Source: a virus
Reading direction: 5' to 3' (one strand)
IMG/VR virus record: IMGVR_UViG_3300008116_000137
Span: 1 to 58,132 of that record
DNA: 58,132 nucleotides
Part shown: in pieces, positions 1 through 9,194 of the stretch
How positions within the stretch are numbered: the stretch's first letter is position 1
Layout of the letters: each line of letters starts with the position of its first letter
The notes under the pieces: generated by a model
Seen by the model: the letters and a program-made list of their open reading frames with translations, nothing else
Database searches by the model: none
What the model was told of the DNA's origin: nothing
Position numbers and translations under genes: made by a program

Positions 1-1
1 G

Positions 2-163
2 GGAGGAACTAATAATACGCCCGTCGCTACTTCAGTTTTCGGAGGAAGGGGTGCAAACGCAACAGTTGCTGCATCGGCTCCTGGTGGTGGAGGTTCAAGT
101 AATACAACAAATATTGTTGGCGCTCGTGGAGAAGTCCGTGTTTGGGTTTATAAGGTAGGATAA
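2..163 (+). CDS. Glycine-rich virion protein, C-terminal fragment
   Basis: This reading frame enters from the left edge and stops with TAA at 161-163; 53 residues are visible. It is rich in Gly, Asn, Ala and Ser and ends in GARGEVRVWVYKVG. The next gene ends in GARGEVRVWVIK, so the two are tandem paralogues. They lie just upstream of the neck genes, so a fibre or appendage role is inferred from composition and place only. Confidence 0.75.
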   Translation, partial: GGTNNTPVATSVFGGRGANATVAASAPGGGGSSNTTNIVGARGEVRVWVYKVG

Positions 164-166
164 CAG

Positions 167-1045
167 ATGTCAACTTTAAACGTTTCAAACGGAAATATTT
201 CAAACGTAACTATATCTGGTAGTGTTGTAGTTAATACTGTAACTTTATCAAATACTATATCAGTAGGTGCTGTCTCAATAAACACTTCTCAAATTACTGT
301 TGGTAATTCTATTGTAAATTCTTCTGTTGTTTCTGTTCCTTCATTAGTCTTATCAGGAGCAACTATCACTGGACCAATTTATGGTGCTATTGTTAACACA
401 CAAATATTTACTGCTAATGGAACATGGACCAATCCTAATGCTAATACAACATTAGGTCTTACTGGTAATGAACAAGTACTTATTATGATGTGGGCAGGTG
501 GTGGTGGTGGAGATAACACAACAACAGGTAATGGCGGTGGGGGTGGAGCTTGTTTTATCGGCATTGCCTCCTTGAGTTCCTTTGCTTCAACATGCGCTGT
601 TACCGTTGGGTCTGGTGGAGGCGTTAACAGTAAGGGTGGTAATACAAGTTTTGTTGCAAACTCTTCATCAACATATGTTGCGTATGGTGGGGGTGGTGGG
701 TCTAACTCAACAGCAGGAGGTGGTGGAGGAATTCTCTCAGATGGTAATGTAGCTGGTGCAGCGACCCAAGGAGGTGCACCTTTAGGAGGCACAGGAACGT
801 CAGCTTCAACTTTTGGTGGTGGTGGTGCTACTGGTGCTTCTATTTTTGGCGGCGGTGGTGGAGGAGCAACAACAGGTGGAAACTCGATATATGGCGGAAC
901 AGGTGGTAGTCGTCCCGGTGCTTCTGTTGGAACATCAATATTTGGAGGAACCGGGTCTCAAACTACAGGCATTATTCCCGGTGGTGGCGGCGGTTCTGGT
1001 TATGTTGGTGCACGTGGTGAAGTTAGAGTTTGGGTAATTAAATAA
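167..1045 (+). CDS. Glycine-rich fibre-like virion protein
   Basis: A protein of 292 residues. The first ~75 residues are a Ser/Thr/Val/Asn-rich beta-prone repeat (N-x-S-x-V patterns). The remainder is dominated by Gly runs (GGGGG near residues 115, 175 and 230), as in glycine-rich tips of phage fibres and of structural proteins in T4-like phages of aquatic bacteria. It starts 3 nt after the upstream paralogue stops and shares its C-terminus. Function is inferred from composition; no enzymatic motif is visible. Confidence 0.75.
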   Translation: MSTLNVSNGNISNVTISGSVVVNTVTLSNTISVGAVSINTSQITVGNSIVNSSVVSVPSLVLSGATITGPIYGAIVNTQIFTANGTWTNPNANTTLGLTGNEQVLIMMWAGGGGGDNTTTGNGGGGGACFIGIASLSSFASTCAVTVGSGGGVNSKGGNTSFVANSSSTYVAYGGGGGSNSTAGGGGGILSDGNVAGAATQGGAPLGGTGTSASTFGGGGATGASIFGGGGGGATTGGNSIYGGTGGSRPGASVGTSIFGGTGSQTTGIIPGGGGGSGYVGARGEVRVWVIK

Positions 1046-1047
1046 TT

Positions 1048-1055
1048 TATAAATA
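1048..1055 (+). promoter_or_regulatory. Late promoter TATAAATA before gp13
   Basis: A perfect match to the T4 late promoter octamer recognised by gp55. It lies in the short gap between the glycine-rich protein and gp13, 20 nt before the gp13 ATG. The same octamer recurs before other virion genes in this window. Confidence 0.75.
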
Positions 1056-1074
1056 ATTAAAAAAGGAATTACCT

Positions 1075-1815
1075 ATGGCAAACCCAACAACAAGAGCCAC
1101 ATTCAAAGAATACTGCCTAAGAGCATTAGGTAAACCAGTTATTGAAATTAACGTTGACGACGATCAAGTAGATGATCGTATTGATGAAGCTTTAAAGTAT
1201 TATTGGGATTACCATTTTGACGGTTCAGAAAAGATTTATTACAAACATCAAGTGACAGCCAATAATAAAATTGACAAATACATCACAATGCCTGAAAATA
1301 TTCTTGGCGTTGTAAATATTTTTGATGTTGGTGGTACTTTAAATACAAATAATTTATTTAATATTAGATATCAAATTGCATTAAATGATCTTTATACGTT
1401 GACTTCTGTTTCAATGGTTCCATATTACATGGCCATTCAGCATATTCAGTTTCTTGAATATCTTCTTGTCGGAAAACAACCACTAAGATATAATAGACAC
1501 ACAGATAAATTATACATTGACATGGATTGGGATAAAATTAATGAAGGTAATTATCTTCTTATAGAAGCATATGAAGTTATTGATCCAGATGTCTATATAG
1601 ACGCATGGAATGATCGTTGGTTGTTAGAATATGCCACAGCTTTAATTAAACGTCAATGGGGTAATAATCTTAAAAAGTTTGATAATATGAAACTTCCTGG
1701 TGGTTTGACTTTCAACGGTCAACAAATTTTTGATGAGGCAGAAGCAGAAATTAAAAAACTTAGACAAGAAATGATAAGTAGTTATTCGTTACCTGTTACA
1801 GACATGATTGGCTAA
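1075..1815 (+). CDS. 13: Neck protein gp13
   Basis: A protein of 246 residues. It matches the T4-superfamily neck protein gp13 of aquatic phages: the N-terminal stretch with KEYCLRALGKPVIEINVDDD, then a helical segment and the MPENILGVVNIFDVGG region. gp13 joins gp14 to close the filled head and provide the site for tail docking. It is shorter than T4 gp13 (309 aa), as is usual in marine and freshwater relatives. An AAAAAGGA Shine-Dalgarno lies upstream. gp14 starts 2 nt after its stop, in the order expected for the neck operon. Confidence 0.9.
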   Translation: MANPTTRATFKEYCLRALGKPVIEINVDDDQVDDRIDEALKYYWDYHFDGSEKIYYKHQVTANNKIDKYITMPENILGVVNIFDVGGTLNTNNLFNIRYQIALNDLYTLTSVSMVPYYMAIQHIQFLEYLLVGKQPLRYNRHTDKLYIDMDWDKINEGNYLLIEAYEVIDPDVYIDAWNDRWLLEYATALIKRQWGNNLKKFDNMKLPGGLTFNGQQIFDEAEAEIKKLRQEMISSYSLPVTDMIG

Positions 1816-1817
1816 CA

Positions 1818-2549
1818 ATGGCTACAAATTTTTACTTCAATAATTTTCAAAATAGTCAAGAACAAAATTTACTCGAAAATTTAATTATCGAGTCAATAAA
1901 AATTTATGGTCATGATGTTTTTTATCTTCCACGTAGATCAGACAATCGTGATCAATTATATGGTGCTGATCCAGAGAACTATTTTGATACAGCATATGAA
2001 GTAGAAATGTATATTAATTCTTATGACGGGTTTGGTGGCGATCAGAATTTCATGTCTAAATTTGGTTTGGAAATCAGAGACCAGATTACTTTTACTATTG
2101 CATCAAGAGTGTTTAGTGAAGAAGTAGATGTGTATGAAGAAGAGACACTTCATAGACCAAGAGAAGGCGACTTAATTTATTTCCCACTCAATGATAAATG
2201 TTTTCAAATTAAATTTGTAAATAATAAACCAATATTTTATCCATTAGGTTCATTACCAACATTCGAATTAACATGTGAATTATTCGAATACTCGTCAGAA
2301 CGTTTCTCAACTGGTATTGAAGCTATTGATAAACTTCAACAAAACTATTCTCTTGATATTCTTGATTATGCTATCAAAACAGAGGATGGATTTTATCTAC
2401 GAGACGAAGATGATGACTATATTGTATCAGAAAAATACAATATGGCAAATATAGATATTAATAATGACAACGATAAAATACAACAAGAATCTGATAACTA
2501 TTTGGATTTCACTGAAAAAGACCCATTCTCAGAAACAGGCACTTATTAA
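1818..2549 (+). CDS. 14: Neck protein gp14
   Basis: A protein of 243 residues, close to T4 gp14 (256 aa). The N-terminus (MATNFYFNNFQNSQEQNLLE, then IKIYGHDVFYLPR) is typical of the gp14 neck family, which sits with gp13 between the portal and the tail. Gene order gp13-gp14-gp15 is kept. Its TAA overlaps the gp15 ATG by one base, suggesting translational coupling. Confidence 0.9.
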   Translation: MATNFYFNNFQNSQEQNLLENLIIESIKIYGHDVFYLPRRSDNRDQLYGADPENYFDTAYEVEMYINSYDGFGGDQNFMSKFGLEIRDQITFTIASRVFSEEVDVYEEETLHRPREGDLIYFPLNDKCFQIKFVNNKPIFYPLGSLPTFELTCELFEYSSERFSTGIEAIDKLQQNYSLDILDYAIKTEDGFYLRDEDDDYIVSEKYNMANIDINNDNDKIQQESDNYLDFTEKDPFSETGTY

Positions 2550-3358
2550 TGTTCGGACATACATGGTACTTTTCTACAATAAGAAAATATGTAATTTTAT
2601 TTGGAACATTGTTTAATGATGTAAGAATTACTCGTGAAGATAAAGATGGTAATGTTGTTTCATTATTAAAAGTACCACTATCATATGCTCCAAAAGAAAA
2701 AATATTAGCAAGATTTGATAGTGATCCTGAAATAAACAGACCATATTCTTCTCTTCTTCCTCGCATGTCATTTGAAATGTCATCTTTAACATATGATGGA
2801 GGAAGAAAATTACATACAATTGGCAGGACTGTTATTAAAGATTCAACTACAACTAAAAAATTAAAGTATCAATACAATCCTGTTCCATATAATTTTAATT
2901 TTAAATTGTACATCTATGTGAAAAATGCGGAAGATGCAACTAAAATCTCAGAACAAATTCTTCCTTTCTTTACACCAGATTGGACAACTACAGTTAAACT
3001 AATTCCTGAAATGAATATCAATATGGATATTCCTGTAGTTTTGGATAATATAAGTATAGAAGATAGTTATGATGGCAATTTTGCTGAAAGAAGGGCTTTG
3101 GTGTGGACTATAGACTTCACACTAAAAGGTTACATATATGGTCCTGTGAAGAAAGGTCCAATTATCAAATATGCAAATACAGTATTTTATGCTGGTTCTA
3201 AATCTGATGATAATGATCCATTTGAGTATACTGTAATAACACCAGGTCTAACGGCAAACGGAACACCAACTTCTAATGCAAGTTTGTCTATCTCAATAGA
3301 CGAAATAGAAGTCGATGATGATTTTGGATATATCGTAGATAATAACAAATTGATTTGA
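2549..3358 (+). CDS. 15: Tail completion and sheath stabiliser gp15
   Basis: A protein of 269 residues, T4 gp15-sized (272 aa). The FGHTWYFSTIRKYVILFGTLFNDVRI opening region and the LPRMSFEM segment match the family that caps the tail tube and sheath and docks to the neck. It follows gp14 directly (one-base overlap) and precedes the small terminase, as in T4. Confidence 0.9.
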   Translation: MFGHTWYFSTIRKYVILFGTLFNDVRITREDKDGNVVSLLKVPLSYAPKEKILARFDSDPEINRPYSSLLPRMSFEMSSLTYDGGRKLHTIGRTVIKDSTTTKKLKYQYNPVPYNFNFKLYIYVKNAEDATKISEQILPFFTPDWTTTVKLIPEMNINMDIPVVLDNISIEDSYDGNFAERRALVWTIDFTLKGYIYGPVKKGPIIKYANTVFYAGSKSDDNDPFEYTVITPGLTANGTPTSNASLSISIDEIEVDDDFGYIVDNNKLI

Positions 3359-3365
3359 GATTAAA

Positions 3366-3782
3366 ATGACAGATGAAGCTAATAATGATCCTATTGCAAA
3401 TGCAATGAATATGATGCCTGTGACTAGTTTTATTGACCAATTAGAAGCTAAAGGTCATGACGATTCTGCACAGAATGACTTTGAAAAAGCAAGAGCAAAT
3501 CTTTACGAAGTTATTGATGTAGGCCAAACATCTTTAATTAAATTGGCAAAGATAGCCGAATCATCTCAACATCCAAGAGCATTTGAAGTCTTATCTAATT
3601 TGATGAAAACGATAGTTGATGCAAACAAAGATTTGTTGACACTTCAAAAACAAATTAGAGAAATAGAATTAAAAGACGAACCACATAATGAAAAAGCAAA
3701 AACAATTAACAATAATCTTTTTGTCGGTTCAACCGCAGAACTTCAAAAAATGATACAAAGTTTAAATAAAAATGAACGATAA
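3366..3782 (+). CDS. 16: Small terminase subunit gp16
   Basis: A protein of 138 residues (T4 gp16 is 164). It is largely helical, with a central segment of the form RANLYEVIDVGQTSLIKLAKIAESSQHPRAFEV that matches gp16-like small terminases; in T4 the protein forms rings and regulates gp17. Its end overlaps the gp17 start by 11 nt, typical of the gp16/gp17 pair. Confidence 0.88.
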   Translation: MTDEANNDPIANAMNMMPVTSFIDQLEAKGHDDSAQNDFEKARANLYEVIDVGQTSLIKLAKIAESSQHPRAFEVLSNLMKTIVDANKDLLTLQKQIREIELKDEPHNEKAKTINNNLFVGSTAELQKMIQSLNKNER

Positions 3783-5382
3783 GGGGTATAACGGTAATCA
3801 ACTTTTAAAAAGATCAAATGAAACTATTGAATGGACACCTGATTTAGTTCAAGAATATATAAAGTGTTCATCAAATCCTGTTTATTTTGGTGAAAAATAT
3901 ATTAAAATTGTCAATGTTGATAAAGGTTTAGTACCTATAAAAATGTATCCATATCAAAAAGATATGGTTATGTCTCTAGCAGAAAACAGATTTACTATTG
4001 TTGCAACTGCTCGTCAGGCAGGTAAAACCACAGCTATTGTTGCTGGTATTCTTTGGTATATCATTTTTCATCCAGAAAAAACTGTTGCTCTATTGGCTAA
4101 CAAAGGCGATACAGCAAGAGAAATCCTTGGTCGTATTCAATTAGCGTATCAACATCTTCCAAAATGGCTTCAACAGGGTGTCGTAGAATGGAACAAAGGT
4201 TCATTTGTTCTAGAAAATAACTCAAGAGTTATTGCCACAGCGACATCTTCTGACGCCATTCGTGGTTATTCGATTAATTTATTGTTTATTGATGAGGCAG
4301 CGTTTATTGAAAATTGGGATGAGTTTTTCACGTCAGTTTATCCAACTATTTCTTCCGGTATATCATCAAAGATAGTTTTGGTATCGACACCGAATGGGTT
4401 AAATCATTTTCATAAAATGTGGGTGGATGCTGAAAGAGGAACAAACGGTTATAAACCTATCAAGGTTATGTGGCAAGATGTTCCTGGTAGAGATGAAAAA
4501 TGGAGACAAGATACGCTTGCTTCCATGGGTAACGATCAAGAAAAATTTGACCAAGAATATGCTGTAGAATTTTTAGGTTCATCTGGCACACTTATTGCTG
4601 GTTGGAAATTAAAAGAATTGGTTTATATGACACCATTGAATGAAAACAATGGGTTAAGTCAATATATAAAACCAGAAAAAAATCATGTGTATATATGCGT
4701 GGTCGATGTTTCCAGAGGTAAAGGTCTAGATTATTCAGCATTTCAAATAATAGACGTATCTCAAATGCCGTATATACAGGTATGTGCATATAGAGATAAT
4801 ATGACAACTCCTGCTGACTATGCCTCTATAATACATACAATGGCAAAAACATACAATAATGCCAGTGTTTTAGTAGAAATTAATGATATTGGCGGTCAGG
4901 TTGCCGATACTTTACATTATGAATTTGAATATGAAAATATAATGTATACAGAAAATAATGGTAGAATGGGTAAAAAAATATCTGCTGGATTTAAAAGTCA
5001 AGTAGATAGAGGTATCAGAACCACTAAAAATGTCAAATCGATTGGGTGTTCAATGCTTAAGCTTTTGATTGAACAGAACCAATTGATAATAAACGATCAT
5101 AATACGATATCAGAATTGAACACTTTTTCCAAGAAAAATAATAGTTTTGAGGCAGAGGTCGGTTGTCATGACGATCTGGTTATGTGTCTTGTGTTATTTT
5201 CTTGGGTTTCTGATCAAAATTATTTCAGAAATATTGTTGACATAAATACTTTGATGCAACTTAGAGATAAGTCAGAAGACGAATTGTTTGAAGAATTGTT
5301 ACCTTTTGGTTTTATGGATGATGGCTTCGATGAAAATGTTACTATAGATGATAATGGCGATAGATGGATGGCAGTTGATTAA
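3772..5382 (+). CDS. 17: Large terminase subunit gp17 (packaging ATPase-nuclease)
   Basis: A protein of 536 residues. The ATPase domain has Walker A in ATARQAGKTT (Lys near residue 85) and Walker B with the catalytic Glu in LLFIDEAAF (about 170-178). The C-terminal RNase H-like nuclease domain begins near CVVDVSRGKGLDYSAF, with its first acidic residue near 312; the later EVGCHDDLVM carries further acidic ligands. It cuts concatemeric DNA and drives it into the prohead through gp20. T4 gp17 is 610 aa; the difference is mainly at the ends. Confidence 0.96.
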   Translation: MNDKGYNGNQLLKRSNETIEWTPDLVQEYIKCSSNPVYFGEKYIKIVNVDKGLVPIKMYPYQKDMVMSLAENRFTIVATARQAGKTTAIVAGILWYIIFHPEKTVALLANKGDTAREILGRIQLAYQHLPKWLQQGVVEWNKGSFVLENNSRVIATATSSDAIRGYSINLLFIDEAAFIENWDEFFTSVYPTISSGISSKIVLVSTPNGLNHFHKMWVDAERGTNGYKPIKVMWQDVPGRDEKWRQDTLASMGNDQEKFDQEYAVEFLGSSGTLIAGWKLKELVYMTPLNENNGLSQYIKPEKNHVYICVVDVSRGKGLDYSAFQIIDVSQMPYIQVCAYRDNMTTPADYASIIHTMAKTYNNASVLVEINDIGGQVADTLHYEFEYENIMYTENNGRMGKKISAGFKSQVDRGIRTTKNVKSIGCSMLKLLIEQNQLIINDHNTISELNTFSKKNNSFEAEVGCHDDLVMCLVLFSWVSDQNYFRNIVDINTLMQLRDKSEDELFEELLPFGFMDDGFDENVTIDDNGDRWMAVD

Positions 5383-5394
5383 AATATGTTATTT

Positions 5395-5402
5395 TATAAA
5401 TA
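5395..5402 (+). promoter_or_regulatory. Late promoter TATAAATA before gp18
   Basis: A perfect T4-type late octamer between the gp17 stop (5382) and the gp18 ATG (5450). A good Shine-Dalgarno (TAGGAGA) lies just before gp18. Confidence 0.75.
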
Positions 5403-5449
5403 AATTAAGAATTTAACGTTTTTTTATTCCTCATAATAGGAGATTTTCA

Positions 5450-8400
5450 ATGCCATTTCAAGTCAGTCCCGGTGTAAATGTAACAGAAATTGACCTTACG
5501 ACTATAGTTCCTGCCGTATCCACTACAGAGGGTGCATTAGCAGGTGTTTTTCGTTGGGGTCCTATTGATCAAAGAGTTCTTGTTGACAGCGAGACAATTC
5601 TAATTGATCGTTTTGCTAGACCAACAAATCTAAACCCAGAGACATGGTTTACAGCAGCTTCATTTCTAAGCTATGGTAACAGACTTTATGTTTCTCGTGC
5701 CGCTAATACAACAGGTGTTTCACCACAGGTTGATGTTGTAATTAAGGGAAATACTTCTTATGCTGATGCTACTGTATATCTAGCATCTGGAAACACAGAA
5801 AATCTCCAGTCTAATTTATATGTTATTTTCTCAAATACTGGTGTTGTTACTAATGGCGCAAGAATTTCAAGCATCGTAAATTCTACTGCATTTACATTCT
5901 CAACAAACAGTGATCTTACAGTTGCTGCAAGCGGAAGTGCTACATTCAATGCCAATACCGGTGTTGATACTAATGATTTTATTACAACAACTTCAGCACA
6001 TGGGTTTACTAATAACGATATTATTAAATATGTTGTTTCTGCCGGAAACACAGCTTTGACAGGCTTAACAAATAATGAACATTATTTTGTTGTTTCTGCC
6101 AATTCAACCGCATTTAAAGTAGCATCCACTCTTGGTGGTGCTGCAATCGATGTGACAGCATCTTCAACAGTTGAATCAGGTCATACATTCTTTAGACAGT
6201 CTGTAAAATCAACTCTTCAGCTTTTATCAAATACAGCTTTCTCAGCAGTTGTTAATACTGCAACAGTTGCTAATCTAGCTGGACAGATTGTCAAGAATGA
6301 AGATCATTTTACAACAAAATCATTTGATGACGAAGATGTAAAATTCGTTGCAAGATTCCCAGGTGAAATTGGAAATTCACTAAAAATTTCTGTTTGCGCC
6401 AATTCAACAGGTTATTCAGAAACTGTAAATCTTGCCAGTAATAATGCTACACTTACAGTAAACACAAACTCAAATACAGGTGCTATTGTATTTAATACTG
6501 TTGGTAATATTTCTTATTCAAATTCAACATTCAATGCATCATCTGGTGTTAATGGTACAACCGAATTTATCACAACATCAGCAGCACATAGTTTTGCAAA
6601 TGGTGATGTTGTTAAGTATATTGTTGCCGCAGGTAATACTGTTGTTAGTGGTTTAGCAAATGGTACTACATATTACGTTGTAGGTGCGAATTCAACAGCA
6701 CTACAACTTGCTGCTACATCTGGTGGTTCTGCATTAAACATAACAGCCGGTTCATCAGAAACAGGGCATACACTTTCAAAAGTTACAGTAACAACATCTG
6801 CTACTGCTAATGCTACAACAAAGGCTAATTTAGTCGGTAATGCTATGAATGTTACTGACAAATTAGAAGTTGGTAACACATTAATTGGTGTTCAGTATAT
6901 TAAGATTACAAATGTAAGCTCAGTATCAACAAATAATGTTGTTAATTTAACTGTATCTGTAAATACATCAGCTAATGACACTACTCTCGTTAGTCTTGCA
7001 ACTGGTACAACTGCTAATCTAATGGTAGGTGATCTAGTTCTTAGTTCATCAGATTCTGAAGTAATGAACGTAGCAGCAAATGCAGCTATTACAAGAATTG
7101 TAAACTCAACAGCATTTGTTGTCAATACCGATATTACAGTAGCAAATGGTTCAGCTACACTAGGTGTTACACAAAGCTTTACTGGCACTGCTACTCTAAC
7201 ACTAAACTTTGAAGATCAGTTTAAACTTTCCACAGATTTCTCTTCAAATACATCTGTTTCAAGATATTGGGAGTTCTTTGATCTAGTCGATAGAAGTGTT
7301 GGTCTTTCTGATTATCAGATTGGTTTCGGTAATAATGCTGTTAATTCAGACGAAATGCATGTGGTTGTTGTTGATGAAGGTGGTAAGTTTACAGGTGTAC
7401 CAGGAACAATTCTTGAAGTTTATCGTGAAATTTCAAGAGCAACAGACGCAAAAACAGTTGATGGTGCAACAAATTACTGGAAGAATGTAATTAATGACCA
7501 GTCACAGTATGTTTGGGCAGTCAATGATATTTCTGGTGCAACATCAAATACAGCAGAAAATCTAACAAGCTCAACACTTGACGTTGTTGCATACAACTTC
7601 AATCTAGGTCGTGATGGTGCAGATGAAGCCAATATTCCATTAGGTCGTCTAACAACTGCTTATGACAAGTTCAAATCAGCAGAAGATATTGATATTTCTC
7701 TAATTCTAACCGGTAAGTCAAATAACTTCCAGTTAGGTAATTATCTTATTGATAATATTGCAGAAATTCGTAAAGATTGTGTTGTCTTCATTTCACCACA
7801 AAAAGGTAATGTTGTTTCAAATATTGGCAACGAAGTAGACTCAATTATTTCATTTAGAGATAATCTACGTAGCACATCATACGCTGTTCTAGATTCTGGA
7901 TACAAGTATATGTATGATCGCTATAATGACGTTTATCGTTGGATTCCATTAAATGGTGATATTGCTGGTCTCTGTGTAAGAACAGACTCAACAAATGATC
8001 CATGGTGGTCTCCTGCTGGTTTCAATCGTGGTCAGATTAAGAATTCAATTAAACTTGCATTCAATCCACGTAAGTCTGAAAGAGATTCACTATATAAGGC
8101 TGGTGTCAATCCTGTTGTCACATTCCCAGGTCAGGGAACAGTTCTATTCGGTGATAAGACTCTTCTAGCAAAACCATCAGCATTTGATAGAATTAATGTT
8201 CGTAGATTGTTCATTGTTCTTGAGAAAGCCATTGCTACAGCATCTAAGTTTACACTATTTGAATTCAATGATGACTTTACAAGATCACAGTTCAAGAATC
8301 TTGTAGTGCCATATCTTCGTGACGTTCAGGGTCGTCGTGGTATCACTGACTTCTTGGTTGTTTGTGACGGAACAAACAATACACCAGAAGTTATTGATAG

Positions 8401-8518
8401 AAACGAGTTTATCGGTGATATCTATATCAAGCCAGCCCGTTCAATTAACTTCATTCAACTTAACTTTATTGCTGTTAGAACTGGTGTAGCCTTCTCAGAA
8501 GTAGTCGGCAAGTTCTAA
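5450..8518 (+). CDS. 18: Tail sheath protein gp18, with a large beta-rich insertion
   Basis: A protein of 1022 residues, against 659 in T4. The N-terminus (MPFQVSPGVNVTEIDLTT) and the C-terminal third, including FTLFEFNDDFTRSQFKNLV and the final barrel, are conserved sheath sequence and form the contractile core. Between about residues 90 and 590 is a Ser/Thr/Asn/Val-rich insertion. It holds two related modules, near 178-245 and 373-445, each with the pattern HxF-NxDxxKY-GNT-GL-YxVV-ANSTA-GGxA-GHT. These probably form surface domains on the sheath. It is flanked by gp17 and gp19 as expected. Confidence 0.93.
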   Translation: MPFQVSPGVNVTEIDLTTIVPAVSTTEGALAGVFRWGPIDQRVLVDSETILIDRFARPTNLNPETWFTAASFLSYGNRLYVSRAANTTGVSPQVDVVIKGNTSYADATVYLASGNTENLQSNLYVIFSNTGVVTNGARISSIVNSTAFTFSTNSDLTVAASGSATFNANTGVDTNDFITTTSAHGFTNNDIIKYVVSAGNTALTGLTNNEHYFVVSANSTAFKVASTLGGAAIDVTASSTVESGHTFFRQSVKSTLQLLSNTAFSAVVNTATVANLAGQIVKNEDHFTTKSFDDEDVKFVARFPGEIGNSLKISVCANSTGYSETVNLASNNATLTVNTNSNTGAIVFNTVGNISYSNSTFNASSGVNGTTEFITTSAAHSFANGDVVKYIVAAGNTVVSGLANGTTYYVVGANSTALQLAATSGGSALNITAGSSETGHTLSKVTVTTSATANATTKANLVGNAMNVTDKLEVGNTLIGVQYIKITNVSSVSTNNVVNLTVSVNTSANDTTLVSLATGTTANLMVGDLVLSSSDSEVMNVAANAAITRIVNSTAFVVNTDITVANGSATLGVTQSFTGTATLTLNFEDQFKLSTDFSSNTSVSRYWEFFDLVDRSVGLSDYQIGFGNNAVNSDEMHVVVVDEGGKFTGVPGTILEVYREISRATDAKTVDGATNYWKNVINDQSQYVWAVNDISGATSNTAENLTSSTLDVVAYNFNLGRDGADEANIPLGRLTTAYDKFKSAEDIDISLILTGKSNNFQLGNYLIDNIAEIRKDCVVFISPQKGNVVSNIGNEVDSIISFRDNLRSTSYAVLDSGYKYMYDRYNDVYRWIPLNGDIAGLCVRTDSTNDPWWSPAGFNRGQIKNSIKLAFNPRKSERDSLYKAGVNPVVTFPGQGTVLFGDKTLLAKPSAFDRINVRRLFIVLEKAIATASKFTLFEFNDDFTRSQFKNLVVPYLRDVQGRRGITDFLVVCDGTNNTPEVIDRNEFIGDIYIKPARSINFIQLNFIAVRTGVAFSEVVGKF

Positions 8519-8524
8519 TAAATA
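8517..8524 (+). promoter_or_regulatory. Probable late promoter (AATAAATA) before gp19
   Basis: A seven-of-eight match to TATAAATA that overlaps the gp18 stop and lies 30 nt before the gp19 ATG. The position is right for separate late transcription of the abundant tube protein. Confidence 0.45.
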
Positions 8525-8553
8525 GTTATAAACAAAACAGGAGTTAAAAACAA

Positions 8554-9162
8554 ATGGCTTTCAATATTGACACTTTTAAATCACAAGGTCTTGCGCTAGG
8601 TGGCGCAAGACCATCCCTCTTTCGTGTAAGACTATTTTTTCCAGCAGTAATTGCAGGTAAAAGTGCTGCTGAACAAGAATCAGTTTTTCATGTAAGAGCA
8701 GGACAAATGCCAGCTTCAACATTAGGTACTGTTGAAGTTCCTTATTTTGGTCGTAAGATTAAATTAGCTGGTGATAGAACATTCACTGATTGGACTGTTA
8801 CAATCATGAATGATGAAGATTTTCTTCTAAGAAATGCTCTTGAAGAATGGTCAAATGCAATCAATACATTAGTATCAAATAGATTAAATCCTGCTGTTGC
8901 TGGTAATATTGCTGGTACAACTGGTAATTATAAAACAGATTTGTTTGTTGATCAGTATGCCAAAGACGGTCCATCTGATGAACAAGGTATCATTAGATCA
9001 TACCGTTTCGTTGGTGCATTTCCAACAGAAATTGGTACAATCAATCTTGATTGGGATACAACAAATCAGATTGAAACATTTGATACAACATTTGCATATG
9101 ATTATTGGGTTCCAGAACCAGTAAATACACCAGCGTATTCACCAATTCTAAATCCCGCTTAA
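8554..9162 (+). CDS. 19: Tail tube protein gp19
   Basis: A protein of 202 residues. Features match the T4 gp19 family: N-terminal FNIDTFKSQGLALGGARPSLF, then VRAGQMPASTLGTVEVPYFGR and the central DWTVTIMNDEDF. It polymerises as hexameric rings into the inner tail tube inside the gp18 sheath. T4 gp19 is 163 aa, so this member carries some added loop sequence. It sits between sheath and portal genes, as in T4. Confidence 0.92.
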   Translation: MAFNIDTFKSQGLALGGARPSLFRVRLFFPAVIAGKSAAEQESVFHVRAGQMPASTLGTVEVPYFGRKIKLAGDRTFTDWTVTIMNDEDFLLRNALEEWSNAINTLVSNRLNPAVAGNIAGTTGNYKTDLFVDQYAKDGPSDEQGIIRSYRFVGAFPTEIGTINLDWDTTNQIETFDTTFAYDYWVPEPVNTPAYSPILNPA

Positions 9163-9194
9163 TTTTTTTGAAACTAACTTTTAGGTAAATTATA

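Noticed and set aside
379-792. A long minus-strand frame opposite the glycine-rich protein.
   Set aside because: It is the Pro-rich mirror of Gly codons and has no start context.
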